From contig JAGFNK010001126.1 in NCBI GenBank assembly GCA_025769875.1, forward strand, positions 1-14,584: a DNA stretch of 14,584 nucleotides, read 5' to 3'. Shown here in pieces: positions 1 through 8,264 of this stretch. The notes beneath the pieces were generated by a model. That model did not search any database, was not told the DNA's origin, and saw nothing but the letters and a program-made list of their open reading frames with translations. This DNA is from Russula earlei. Its lineage: Eukaryota; Basidiomycota; Agaricomycetes; Russulales; Russulaceae. The position numbers were made by a program, and so were the translations under genes. The stretch's first letter is position 1. Every line of letters begins with the position of its first letter.

Positions 1-838
1 TCTAGATCTCACAAAGGTGATGTTCATGCTCTAAATAGACTTGATTTTTGAATACTAGTTTTAATGCATATAATCCAGTGTTAGGATGCCTAAGCTGGTT
101 GGGGTGGTGCCTGCAATGAGGACCACTGATGACAGGGTCATTGATAAAGTCTAAAGACTCAATATTGGCCATTCATGTGGAACATGCTATAAGTTTAGCA
201 TCTAGACAGGACAAAAACTCCATAGAGACCCTGGCAGATACTAGACCATTTTGAAATAAGGAAAAAATGTTTGTGTGAGAGATAGAGAGATGGAATGTTT
301 CCAAGAAAACCTTCATTATCAAACAAAATAGGCAGCATATTCAAGTGACATTTTGAGATTGCCCACTTCTCCAACAGAGGCGAGGCAATTCTTTGGGGTT
401 CCCCACACCATTGTTGCCAATTGCTTTGCAGGAAGGGTAGAATATGACAGTTGGTCACATATATAATATCACACTAGATCTGGAATGGGTGGATAACATT
501 TGCTAGAGCAACTATACAGCCCTGGGCAGTATGATCTAAAATCCATGCACCAACCTTCATAGGTGTTTGCAGTAGGAGTTACTAGTTCCTGTCAATAGAC
601 TCTGCATTCACATTCTACAGCATAATAAGCCACTTGTGCACACTTGTGCTACAAGCCTACAACTCCAAAATTTCAAGGGTAATGACAAATGAACTAGTCA
701 TAATGAACCACACTAGAACACGTGCTTATCACATACTTGGGTAACCTTGCTGGTATCGCCCTGACTTCTAATCAGAATTTTAGTTGTGAACTTTCCGATT
801 GAGTCATGATTGAACACTTAAGAGTCTATAGTCATAGT
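1..838. other. No recognisable gene
   Basis: I translated both strands by eye. The longest open stretch (195-458, minus) has no motif I recognise, and its neighbouring frame is equally open for part of the way, so I do not call it. The stretch is A+T-rich and without tandem repeats or terminal repeats. It lies downstream of the decayed minus-strand gene and may contain its 3' flank. Confidence 0.5.
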
Positions 839-841
839 TTA

Positions 842-1312
842 GCTTAGAAAAGGCCCAACAAAGAATGCAAAAAGAACATACACAATTATGTCCAAGCTGT
901 GGCTGAAATTGTATGGCTCATCTTTCAGACACAGCTTATATTTCACATATAGTGTTTCCCTGCCCTCCAGCCACTGTGGGTTGTAGGCATTGGGAGGCAG
1001 GCCCGGGGGCACATATACCTTTTCATGCACCTTCTGGGACCCAACATGCAAGTGGGCAAACACTTCACACTTGTCATTTGACCAGCCATTAAGGTGGCTA
1101 CAATGGTGCAGTTGATCAAAAACTTTAAGCCAACTGTGCAAGTCAGGGTGTCACCAATCTGGCTTGATGACTGTATACTTGATCTGGCTGGTAGCTAGAT
1201 CGAGATCAGATTTGTCAGAGGACATGCCATCAACTCCCAACGTGTCCAAGTTAGGCAGGTGCCGCTGAAGTGGTTCATACGGTTTAACAATGTCGTGATG
1301 GTGATGAAATAA
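842..1312 (-). pseudogene. Last recognisable exon of an unknown multi-exon gene (decayed)
   Basis: Minus-strand exon that follows the 52-bp intron at 1313-1364 in phase 0. It reads from FHHHHDIVKPYEPLQRHL through LGVDGMSSD to HSWLKVFDQLHH, PPGLPPNAYNPQWLEG and a final hydrophobic VYVLFAFFVGPFLS before TAA at 839-841. A TGA at 1151-1153 breaks the frame between a Trp and HPDLHSW; Arg is the likely original residue, through CGA to TGA. From memory it resembles a recurrent Agaricomycete hypothetical-protein family with no assigned function; I cannot name a domain. The hydrophobic end may be read-through of an unspliced donor (GTATGT near 870) and not true protein. Seen: frame, splice phase, stop. 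Inferred: family membership and loss of function. Confidence 0.65.
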
Positions 1313-1364
1313 CTACATTGCAGATCAGCGACCATGAGGATAGTGGAAATGAAATGACAGTCAC
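1313..1364 (-). other. Spliceosomal intron, 52 bp
   Basis: On the minus strand it begins GTGACT and ends ATGTAG, with a CTGAT-type branch site before the acceptor. Removing it joins ..HRYQ to LFHHHHDIVK.. in phase 0 and restores a frame that is closed within the intron. Length is typical of basidiomycete introns. Confidence 0.8.
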
Positions 1365-1988
1365 CTGGTATCTATGCTGCCACTGGCTATGTTTGGATTT
1401 CACTACAGCCTTCTCTGCCTGTGAGAGCACGTTGCTTTGATGATGTGACTTAAGACTCTTGACCCTGGTGCAAAATGCCTTCTCTATTGTCTTCCATGTT
1501 TCCACTGTATCATCATAACCCATCTTCTCGATCAGATAACTAGTAAAGACTCAGCCAGTGGAAACATTCAAGAGAGACTTCAGGGTACCTGCTATATCAA
1601 TCATAAAGTCACTTCTGGTAGCTTCGCAAGCCCTCGCGCCATGGCCAGTACATTCCCATTGAGCTGTGAATGCAACAAGGTGAGAGGGCTCAGGTGTCCT
1701 GCCATATGGTGGTTCTATAATTAAAGAGAAGCAAGTTCAACCCAGACCAATTTCTATGCAGACATAGTCAGCTTGGAAAGACATTGCAAAGGTTGATTCA
1801 GGTACTGACAGCAAGTGCCTTTTCTTCAATCCTATGCCATTGTGGGCTTCATCTGTATCTGGTCTTCTGAGTCCTGCCACCAACACTCCTGGGGTCACAG
1901 TTTTGGCTTTTTAGGGTTTGGTGGAGTGGACCAACAATGGGAGTATGACTTCTCAGTTGACTCATAAGCTGACTTTGGCCTAGTGGTG
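1365..1988 (-). pseudogene. Internal exon of the unknown gene, right of the break by the copia element
   Basis: Continues the exon at 7845-8212 across the retrotransposon. From the junction the frame reads PPLGQSQLMSQLRSH.. to a TGA at 1849-1851, where a frame change is needed. It then reads LKKRHLLSVPESTFAMSF.., PPYGRTPEPSHLVAFTAQWE, CTGHGARACEATRSDFMID and MGYDDTVETWKTIEKAF up to ..QWQHRYQ, where the intron begins. TGA codons at 1737-1739 and 1551-1553 lie in this same frame. The Lys/His-rich stretch LKSHHQSN..EKAVVKSKHSQW suggests a basic helical segment. No domain is recognised and function is unknown. Codon use and the long readable frame between single stops argue for a real former gene and not chance. 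Confidence 0.7.
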
Positions 1989-1993
1989 GGCAA
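1989..1993. repeat. Target-site duplication GGCAA, left copy
   Basis: GGCAA directly precedes the 5' LTR and is repeated directly after the 3' LTR at 7840-7844. Five bp is the usual duplication for copia integrases. Both copies are identical. Confidence 0.95.
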
Positions 1994-2138
1994 TGTTGAA
2001 CTGGAACCCGAACGGATCAAAGAAGGCAAAGACCTTCATACAAGGTTCAAGATCCGCTCATAGATGTTATGTGTTAGACAGAACTTTAGTATATGCGCTT
2101 ATGGCAATAGGGTTACACATACTACGCTATCTATCACA

Positions 2139-2161
2139 AGATGCAGCCTTATGCTGCATCT
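2139..2161. repeat. Perfect 9-bp inverted repeat in the LTR U3 region
   Basis: Arms AGATGCAGC and GCTGCATCT flank a 5-base loop CTTAT. The 3' LTR copy (7600-7622) has one A-to-G change that leaves a G-T pair in the right arm. It lies upstream of the TATA box, so it could be a U3 protein-binding site or hairpin. No function is shown. Confidence 0.7.
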
Positions 2162-2256
2162 AGAACATTTCCACATCATGCGTCACTCAATGTGCAATAT
2201 AGTGGACACCTATAGTCACCTCTTTTGGACTTAGGAACAGCCCTAGGTCATAGAGG

Positions 2257-2264
2257 TATAAATA
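2257..2264 (+). promoter_or_regulatory. LTR TATA box
   Basis: TATAAATA within the near-palindrome GGTATAAATACC, conserved unchanged in the 3' LTR at 7718-7725. It sits about 115 bp before the LTR end, so transcription would start about 25-30 bp downstream, giving an R-U5 of roughly 90 bp. The start site is inferred. Confidence 0.75.
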
Positions 2265-2378
2265 CCATACTTATAGACGAGTATACACATCGCTCTACAC
2301 CCCAATATCACTTGAGCATTAGCACAACCTCTAAGGTGGGTTGCTTGGCCTGTTAGCTGCGCTCTATGCTGTGCAACA

Positions 2379-2390
2379 GGTTATGGGCCC
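2379..2390 (+). promoter_or_regulatory. Primer-binding site, initiator tRNA-Met internal (half-tRNA) type
   Basis: GGTTATGGGCCC begins at the base after the LTR. It is the exact complement of GGGCCCAUAACC, the anticodon stem-loop region of eukaryotic initiator tRNA-Met, not of a tRNA 3' end. Priming by a 5' half of this tRNA is established for Drosophila copia. Use of the same primer here is inferred from the 12-base match and position. Confidence 0.85.
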
Positions 2391-2544
2391 TGCAAGCTAT
2401 GCACTTTCATCAGCTGCAATGATGGCGAAGCATCCCTGAAGCCTGCATGCTGCGGCGAGCTAGTCTACCCCAAGGGGAGACTATGTCGGCTTGTTTGAAT
2501 ACAATACTCTTACTGATGACCTCTATGCTCTCTTAACAGCTACA
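2391..2544 (+). other. Leader between primer site and gag
   Basis: About 150 bp without a stable reading frame. An ATG at 2483 opens a short out-of-frame reading ending near 2535. The first ATG in the gag frame is at 2545. I see no other feature. Confidence 0.5.
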
Positions 2545-3954
2545 ATGTTGTCATATCAACCCTCTGCCTCTGTTGTCCTCATCCTTGATGGTGCTAACTA
2601 TGGTATTTGGTCAAAGGCTATGAAAGCCTACCTCATGTCCGTTGGACTGTAGGATTATTGCAGTGGCACTTTTGAACTGCCTACCGTCCCTGGACTTCCT
2701 CAGGTGCCTCTTCCTGAAGAGCTTGCTGCCCAGGCTGTCACTCAGGCAGCTGTAAAAGAATAGAACAAAGGAAACGATATGGCAGTTGGTCATATGGTCC
2801 TTAGATCAAGCATCGCGATCTAACAAGATCTTACGTCCTTGGATAATGCTGAAACTATTTGGAATCGCCTAGACACCCTATATGGCACGGCGACTACCAC
2901 TAGCATCTATAAGGACTTCAAAGAAGCCATTTCCATCCGCATTAACCCAAGCCAGCATCCTGGCCCACAAATTGATTGGATACATGCTGCATTCCACTGT
3001 CTCACCGCATCCTCCCTAATGATTCCTAATGCCTTACAGGCGCTCATCATGCTTGCCGCCATTCCCCCAAAATGGGAAATGCTTGTCCACATCATCACTC
3101 AGAACTATGATCTGACTGATCTTAATCTGAACAATGTGCAAGAGGCTATAGTCTCTCAATATCAAACTGAGATGAATTGTGGCACAAACAAAAAGCACAG
3201 CACTCAGAAGCTCTCTGCTGTCAAGCGCAAGCATGGTGACCCCTCCTTCTCTTCTCAGCAGCAAGGCAATAAGCCTAAGCATGATGAAGATAAGGATAAG
3301 TGCCAGTGCGGTAAGCGCGGCAGCAAAGGAAAAGGGAAAGGCAAGGAGAAGGCCGATCATAGCCATGGTCCTGGACACTCACACATTGCGGACGTTGCCA
3401 CACTCCCACTCCCAACCATTACCACTATCGCCCATCTGGGTCCTTTGGGGATCCAACAACGTACCATCCCAACTACAACTGACCCTCGCAAACGCACTCA
3501 CAGCCCTTACAAGGCCTTAAACAAAGTGCTTGATCTTGCTGACAATCTTGGGGTAACTCCCACTATACAGACAGTCAAGACCCTTGAGCAACGAACCTCA
3601 ACTCAATCTGCTGCCTCGTCAAGTGCAGTCAAATTACCGTCGCCCATCCCTGAGCCTATGGACCAGGACGATGGTGATTTTGCGCAAACAAATACATTGG
3701 ATTTATTCAACATATACGATGGTATCCCAGAAGGTGCTGCCACCCCTGAGCATGCTCCGACTCTATCGGATGAAGCGCTTGATTGGGGCAGCGACCCCGA
3801 AGATAATGAAGTGTGTGTGCGTCTCCCTCTCTCTTTTCACTCACTAAAGAACCTTTTAGCATCTCCCCAGCCCCAAAGCAGGCTAGATATGTCTAATAAT
3901 TGTTTGCTTGTATCGCACAATGTACAAATTAGCGTAGGAAGTAGCCCTGCATAG
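2545..3954 (+). pseudogene. gag: copia gag (capsid/nucleocapsid region), broken
   Basis: Frame 1 relative to the window start. The N-terminal part has the copia-gag pattern GANYGIWSKAMKAYL, then ..NAETIWNRLDTLYG and the UBN2-like helical region to about 3180. The last part is Lys/His-rich (CQCGKRGSKGKGKGKEK, then HSHGPGHSH), probably the nucleic-acid-binding tail; no standard CCHC knuckle is present in it. Three in-frame stops break the N-terminus: TAG 2650, TAG 2761 and TAA 2821; TGG, TGG and CAA are likely ancestors. The apparent start at 2839 is TTG, so it is not a real start; I use ATG 2545. After about 3840 the frame loses family character, and the next domain is in frame 2. Gag would form the virus-like particle in the cytoplasm; this copy cannot. 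Confidence 0.88.
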
Positions 3955-4370
3955 TGAATGTAACACCAATTGTTCAAGATGTAGAGGAAAGCATGACTTG
4001 AATAAAATGTGATCCTTATGGCTCCTAGACTCTGGCACGTCAGCACACTTCACCTTTGAAATAAAAGACTTTATAGAGTATACACCGGCTTTGCCACACG
4101 AAAGATCCCCTGTTAAAACTGCCAATAACACAATATATATGGAAGGCAAAGGCGCTGTGTTGCTTCAGCACACTGTCAACTCTAAAATGGTTGTCACGCG
4201 CATTTCTCCTGTTCTCTATATTTCTGAAGATTAACACTCAGATATTATCTATGGGGGAGTTTTTACAACAAGGGATGCATGCATTAGGGAATAAAGGACA
4301 TATTTCCCTACAAGAGGACAGACGTATAATCCTGTCCTCTTACCCCTTATTCCCAGGTCAAACCACAGTA
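3938..4370 (+). pseudogene. pol: copia aspartic protease region, broken
   Basis: Read in frame 2 from about 3938. A Cys/His cluster (CNTNCSRCRGKH, from 3959) precedes a TGA at 4010-4012, then WLLDSGTSAHFTF with the catalytic Asp at 4028-4030. The DSG(T/A)S motif and the WLLDSG context are those of copia proteases. The domain runs on to ..RISPVLYISED, where TAA closes frame 2; the next family-like segment, ILSMGEFLQQGMHALGN, is in frame 0 (about 4235-4370). The final YWLDASIES in frame 1 leads into integrase. The protease would cut the Gag-Pol polyprotein inside the particle. Two frame changes and one stop make it inactive. Confidence 0.85.
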
Positions 4371-5190
4371 TTGGTTAGATGCCTCTATTGAAAGTGCGCA
4401 AGCGCATTCTCTTATCTATGTAGTAGATTATGATGTCATTCACCGACACCTTGGCCACCCATCTAAGGATGTCATAACACGTGCAAAGACACATACCAAG
4501 GGTCTCCCTGAAGACCTGAAAATCCCTCAGGAACAGCTGGTATGTCCTGGCTGCGTGCAAGGCATGATGCCTGCATCTGCGCACCCCCCTTCTGAAACTC
4601 GTGCTTCCGCACCATTTGAGCGCATTCACTCGGACCTTAAGAGTTTCCCTGTGAAGTCGTATCATAAGTACAAATATTTTGTCAGCTTCATTGATGATTA
4701 TTCCTCCTATGCATGGATCACACTCCTAAAAAATAAAAAGTCGACCATAATGGCCATCAAGCAATTCCTTGCTATGGTCAAGAAACAATACAAAGCAGGA
4801 ATCAAAGAGTGGATGTCCGATGCTGGTGGAGAGTACAAGTCTGAGGCCTTTGATAATGTCCTAAAGGATGAAGGAATTAAAATCCTGCAAAGCGCCCCAT
4901 ACACTCCACAACAGAATGGATGCGCAGAGCGCTTTATGTGCACTGTAATGGACAAAGCTCAGGCAATGTGCCTTGAAGCTTGTCTACCTCCCTCCTGGTG
5001 GGAATTTGCAGTGAATCATGGGACACAATGTTACAATAGGACACCTGCCAGATGCCTTCAATGGCATACACCCTACGAAGTCCTAAAGAACAAGGTCCCT
5101 GATATCTCACACCTCAGAGTATTTGGTTGCGGTGCATATGTGCATATACCAGAAAAGCGTCGAGTCAATAAGCTTTCGCCCAAAAGCTGA
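4330..5190 (+). pseudogene. pol: copia integrase, catalytic core readable
   Basis: Longest clean pol segment, frame 1. An HHCC zinc-binding domain is visible: His 4441, His 4456 (H-x4-H), then Cys 4543 and Cys 4552 (C-x2-C) in VCPGC. The catalytic triad is complete: Asp 4633 (IHSDLKSF), Asp 4819 (WMSDAGGEY) and Glu 4927 (QQNGCAERF), with 35 residues between the second Asp and Glu, the D,D-35-E spacing of retroviral-type integrases. The ISHLRVFGCGAYVHIP motif follows. Integrase would insert the cDNA and create the 5-bp duplication. The frame ends in TGA at 5188-5190 after a likely extra A in the run near 5180, since the family sequence continues in frame 2. Earlier apparent starts (GTG 4555) are not real; the domain begins upstream as part of the polyprotein. 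Confidence 0.93.
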
Positions 5191-5736
5191 GCTAATGATC
5201 TACCTTGGTCACACTGAGGGGATCAAAGCCTCACTCTTCATGAGGCTCCCTAATAATATGCTTTACACAAATGCTACCATCCCTGTACGACGAGACCCTG
5301 TACTCCAAATGCGACAAAGCATGCACTAAAGGTACCACACGGATTAATGAACCACGTGAGGAACTACCGCAACAACCTGTCGAAGATACCATTCCTGGTG
5401 TTGATGACCCATTCCCTACAATCAAAAGTGAGGACAGATGAGCAGCCTATATAGGTGCCAAAAGAAGAGGAACGAGAGCAAACGCCATGTCCCTCCTACA
5501 CTGTCCTCTCCTCCTGTTGAAGAACCTGTACCTCTTCGAAGGTCTCAGCAGTTGAGGAAAGTACCTACCCATCCTGGCAACGTCTATGGTGAACGCAGAC
5601 ACCCCACAGAAGTGGAAAAAGATGTTCGGCGCACACACACATGGAGAACAATGACAGAAAACCAACCCGGTAGCTCCGGTGAGGATAGTATGTCAGGATT
5701 GGCTGCACCGGGTCCCTTACCCTCCTGTCGTCCTTG
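5183..5736 (+). pseudogene. pol: Integrase C-terminal tail and linker to RT, frameshifted
   Basis: AELMIYLGHTEGIKAS and RLPNNMLYTNAT (frame 2, 5183-5285) are the conserved end of copia integrase. The reading then moves to frame 0 (DETLYSKCDKAC.., to TGA 5439), briefly frame 1, and frame 2 again (RRSQQLRKVPTHPGNVYGE, near 5540-5590), a Pro/Glu/Arg-rich linker typical of the region between integrase and RT. The product would be cut from or remain with integrase in the polyprotein. At least three frame changes lie here. Individual break points are approximate because the linker is weakly conserved. Confidence 0.7.
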
Positions 5737-6646
5737 ATGATCAACCACCGCAAGCCTCTGAGGATGAGGTAGAAGACATTCTACATCTAGCAAGGGAAGG
5801 AGGAGTCAAATTTCTGAACTATCTGCTCACCCAAGCAGTTCCACTAAGTTCGGAAGCACCTGATACTGCAAAGATTCGCGAATGGACCTTTAGGGACATT
5901 CTGTGAATGCCAAGTGAACTCCAAAAGGAGTGGAAAGATGCTTGTTGCGAGGAGTTGGAATCCCTCCGCAGACGCAAAGTCTTCGAACTAGTTGATCCTC
6001 CCAAGGATCGCAAAATAATTAAAAATAGATGGGTATTCGACCTTAAGTCTGATGGTCGTAAAAAAGCCAGACTAGTTTCCAAAGGCTTCTCCCAAGTAGA
6101 AGGCATTGACTATGACGAATATTCTCACCCGTGGTACGGTTTGAGACAGTCCGCCTGATAATTGCGCTCGCAGCGCTCAAAAACTGGCACATTAGCGGAC
6201 TAGACTGTCAAGACTGCCTTTCTCTATGGTGAGCTCAATGAAGAGCTCTATATGGAGCAGCCCAAGGGCTTCAAAATAAAAGGCCAAGAGCGTAAAGTCA
6301 TGCGCCTTAAACGCAATATATGGACTCAAGCAAGCTGGCACTTGCATGGTGGAAAGCCCTTGACAAGTCCATGGCCTTGCTCGGCCTTATTCGCCTTATG
6401 TCTGACTGTGGGCTCTTTGTTAGTAAAGACAAGAGCACTATAGCCATCATCTATGTTGATGATGTGCTCTTCTTTGGAGCAGACAAAAAACAAATCAATA
6501 AAACAAAGGAGCGCTTTATGAAGCTCTGGGAATGTCGAGATCTGGGCAACGCCCAAGAATTTCTATGCATGTGCATCATACGCAAGTCTGGCCAGATACA
6601 TCTGGACCAGACTGAATATCTAAAGAAAGTGCTGCAGCAGTTTTGA
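5690..6646 (+). pseudogene. pol: copia reverse transcriptase, broken
   Basis: Starts in frame 0 (DWLHRVPYPPVV..). TGA 5904-5906 lies between RDIL and MPSELQKEWKDAC, where Arg (CGA) is the likely original. The RT domain is clear: KNRWVFDLKSDGRKKARLVSKGF, SPVVRFETVRL (frame 2 after a lost base near 6118), the first catalytic Asp 6203-6205 in HISGLD, TAFLYGELNEELYMEQPKGF (frame 0 after an extra base near 6206), YGLKQA (frame 1), AWWKALDKSM (frame 2) and the YVDD box at 6452-6463, with both Asp intact. It ends [14 protein letters not shown] would copy the RNA to cDNA in the particle. At least five frame changes and one stop inactivate it, although the active-site residues survive. Confidence 0.92.
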
Positions 6647-7403
6647 CTTGCTTAACGCAAACCCTGCTCCTACTCCGCTACCAGAGGGCTATCACCCCTC
6701 TCTCAACACTTCCGCTGCTGACCCAGCCTTGCGGTCAAAATTCCAGCAAGTTATAGGATCACTCCTGTACATAATGCTTGGAATGCGTCCAGACATAGCC
6801 TTTGCTGTCACAAAGTTGTCGCAACATGCTGCCAATCCCTCAGAGGATCATTTAAATCGAGCATTCTATATTTGCTGATACCTCTTGGGAACCACCAATT
6901 ATGCCTTGGTCTATGATGGACCATCCAATGGCAGCTTAATGGCATATGCTGACTCTGACTGGGCCTCTGATCTGACTAATCGGAAGTCCACTACAGGCTA
7001 TATGGTGAACCTGGCTGGAGCAATATTTTCGTGGAACTCACGAGTGCAGAAAACAGTTGCACTCTCCTCCACAGAAGCCGAGTACATGTCGCTCTCTGAC
7101 ACGAGCAGACAGTTAGTTTGGATTAAATCCTTACTAACAGAACTTAGCATTAATCTTGCTCCCATCCCACTGTTCAGTGATAACCAAGGCTCAATATTCA
7201 TAGCCTCCAACCCTGTACAAGAAAAGTGCATCAAACACATTGATTTGCGCTATCACTTCATTTGTGAAGTCATACATAATAAGCAGGTGGAGCTATTCTT
7301 TATTGAAGGGGCTAATAACCCAGCTGACATATTCATCAAGGACCTTGGTCACATCAAGTTCCTCAAATTCAGGGAGCAACTAGGACTAACGTTCTACCCC
7401 TGA
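6642..7403 (+). pseudogene. pol: copia RT connection and RNase H, one stop
   Basis: Frame 0, entered through an extra T in the run at 6641-6644. It reads [10 protein letters not shown], then [20 protein letters not shown] and [22 protein letters not shown] 6876-6878 follows and almost certainly replaced CGA (Arg before YLLGT). RNase H is otherwise complete: Asp 6951 (YADSDWASD), Glu 7074 (LSSTEAEYMSL), Asp 7179 (SDNQGS) and Asp 7326 (NPADIF) form the DEDD set. It ends at TGA 7401-7403. RNase H would remove the RNA strand during cDNA synthesis. Two Cys residues (EKCIKHI and FICEV) sit where Arg would be expected, again CGN to TGN. The best preserved part of pol. Confidence 0.93.
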
Positions 7404-7443
7404 ATGTGGGAAAATGCTCACGGCATCTACCAATGCACTTAGC

Positions 7444-7452
7444 AAGGGGGAG
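7444..7452 (+). promoter_or_regulatory. Polypurine tract
   Basis: AAGGGGGAG directly precedes the 3' LTR, the required position for the plus-strand primer left by RNase H. Confidence 0.88.
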
Positions 7453-7839
7453 TGTTGAACCAGGAACCCGAACAGATCAAAGAAGGCAAAGACCTTCATA
7501 CAAGGTTCAAGATCTGCTCATAGATGTTACGTGTTAGACAGAACTTTAGTATATGCGCTTATGGCAATAGGGTTATACATACTACTGCTATCTATCACAA
7601 GATGCAGCCTTATGCTGCGTCTAGAACATTTCCACATCACGCGTCACTCAATGCGCAATATAGTGGACACCTGTAGTCACCTCTTTCAGACTTAGGAACA
7701 GCCCTAGGTCATAGAGGTATAAATACCATACTTGTAGACGAGTATACACATCGCTCTGCACCCCAATATCACTTGAGCATTAGCACAACCTCTAAGGTGG
7801 GTTGCTTGGCCTGTTAGCTGCACTCTATGCTGCGCAACA
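7453..7839 (+). repeat. 3' LTR of the copia element
   Basis: 387 bp, TGTTG...CAACA, with TATAAATA at 7718-7725. It is the direct repeat of 1994-2378 at about 96 percent identity by my count. The target duplication GGCAA follows at 7840. Confidence 0.98.
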
Positions 7840-7844
7840 GGCAA
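7840..7844. repeat. Target-site duplication GGCAA, right copy
   Basis: Identical to 1989-1993 and immediately outside the 3' LTR. Confidence 0.95.
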
Positions 7845-8212
7845 TTGATTTCCAGCTGTGAAAACAAGATCAGCTAGTGAGATGATGACTGTGAAGTTGG
7901 TGGAGGTAGTGACATGGGCCGTGTGGGCACTTCTTCAGGTTTGTAGGATAGCCCAGGCTATTTCAATCTTATGGAACTGCCCCCAACTTGCTCACCACTG
8001 TGGTCTTCTGGCTCAAGCACCTCCTTGAGATCCTCAGCTGTTGTGTACCATTCTTCCTCTAAATCTGAGTTGGGTGATATTGGCAAATCTGGAGCATAGA
8101 ATCTTTCTGGGTCCTGCATATGTCCATCAGTTGGCGAGATATGGTCCACCTCAGCCAAACTTCTGTCACATGGGTCCTTTTGTATTTTCACAGACCCTGC
8201 ACAAATGCTGGT
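7845..8212 (-). pseudogene. Internal exon of the unknown gene, left of the copia break
   Basis: Follows the 52-bp intron 8213-8264. It reads VKIQKDPCDRSLAEVDH, FYAPDLPISPNSDLEEEWYT and LEPEDHSGEQVGG to TAG at 7958-7960, continues in the same frame through SYKPEEVPTRPMSLPPPTSQ to TAG at 7874-7876, then LFSQLEIN to the insertion point. With one GGCAA copy kept, the same frame continues into 1988 and below (PPLGQSQL..). The segment is acidic and Pro/Ser-rich, probably a flexible linker. No domain is recognised. The copia element therefore interrupted coding sequence, not an intron. Confidence 0.7.
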
Positions 8213-8264
8213 CTATACAAAATAGGTCAGATATTATACTCCTGCCATAGTTGGAAATCCATAC
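8213..8264 (-). other. Spliceosomal intron, 52 bp
   Basis: On the minus strand it starts GTATGG and ends TGTATAG with CTGAC as branch site. It joins ..YRVGLRGQ to the exon that leads into VKIQKDPC. Confidence 0.7.

Larger units (their letters stand above)
1994..2378 (+). repeat. 5' LTR of the copia element
   Basis: 385 bp, TGTTG...CAACA. Against the 3' LTR I count about 15 substitutions, 14 of them clear transitions, and two one-base indels (near 2002 and 2125). It holds the TATA box at 2257-2264 and a 9-bp inverted repeat at 2139-2161. The end is fixed by the primer-binding site that starts at 2379. Confidence 0.98.
1994..7839 (+). mobile_element. Ty1/copia LTR retrotransposon, full length but inactive
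   Basis: A 5846-bp element bounded by two direct LTRs (385 and 387 bp) that start TGTTG and end CAACA, flanked by a GGCAA duplication. Internal order is primer site, gag, protease, integrase, reverse transcriptase, RNase H, polypurine tract. Integrase lying before RT makes it Ty1/copia and not Ty3/gypsy. It lies antisense inside an exon of a minus-strand gene. The coding region carries in-frame stops (2650, 2761, 2821, 4010, 5904, 6876) and frame changes near 3938, 4235, 4370, 5182, 5286, 5437, 5475, 5690, 6119, 6206, 6316, 6337 and 6642. It cannot make its own proteins. LTR divergence of about 4 percent shows that the insertion is not recent. Confidence 0.98.

Noticed and set aside
2379..2390. 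tRNA gene fragment
   Set aside because: Only a 12-base complement to the anticodon arm directly after an LTR; it is a primer site.
3034..3520. Overlapping open frames on both strands inside gag
   Set aside because: They are shadows of the gag frame with no motif and wrong composition.
2839..3954. A 371-codon gag ORF starting at 2839
   Set aside because: The first codon is TTG. Family sequence continues upstream of it through in-frame stops, so this is an internal piece of a broken gag and not a complete gene.
4191..4391. Independent small gene in frame 0
   Set aside because: It is the displaced end of the copia protease/integrase boundary (LSMGEFLQQG..); the start codon is TTG.
1994..7839. 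Ty3/gypsy classification
   Set aside because: Integrase precedes reverse transcriptase and the motifs (YVDD, WLLDSG, D-D35-E context) are copia-type.
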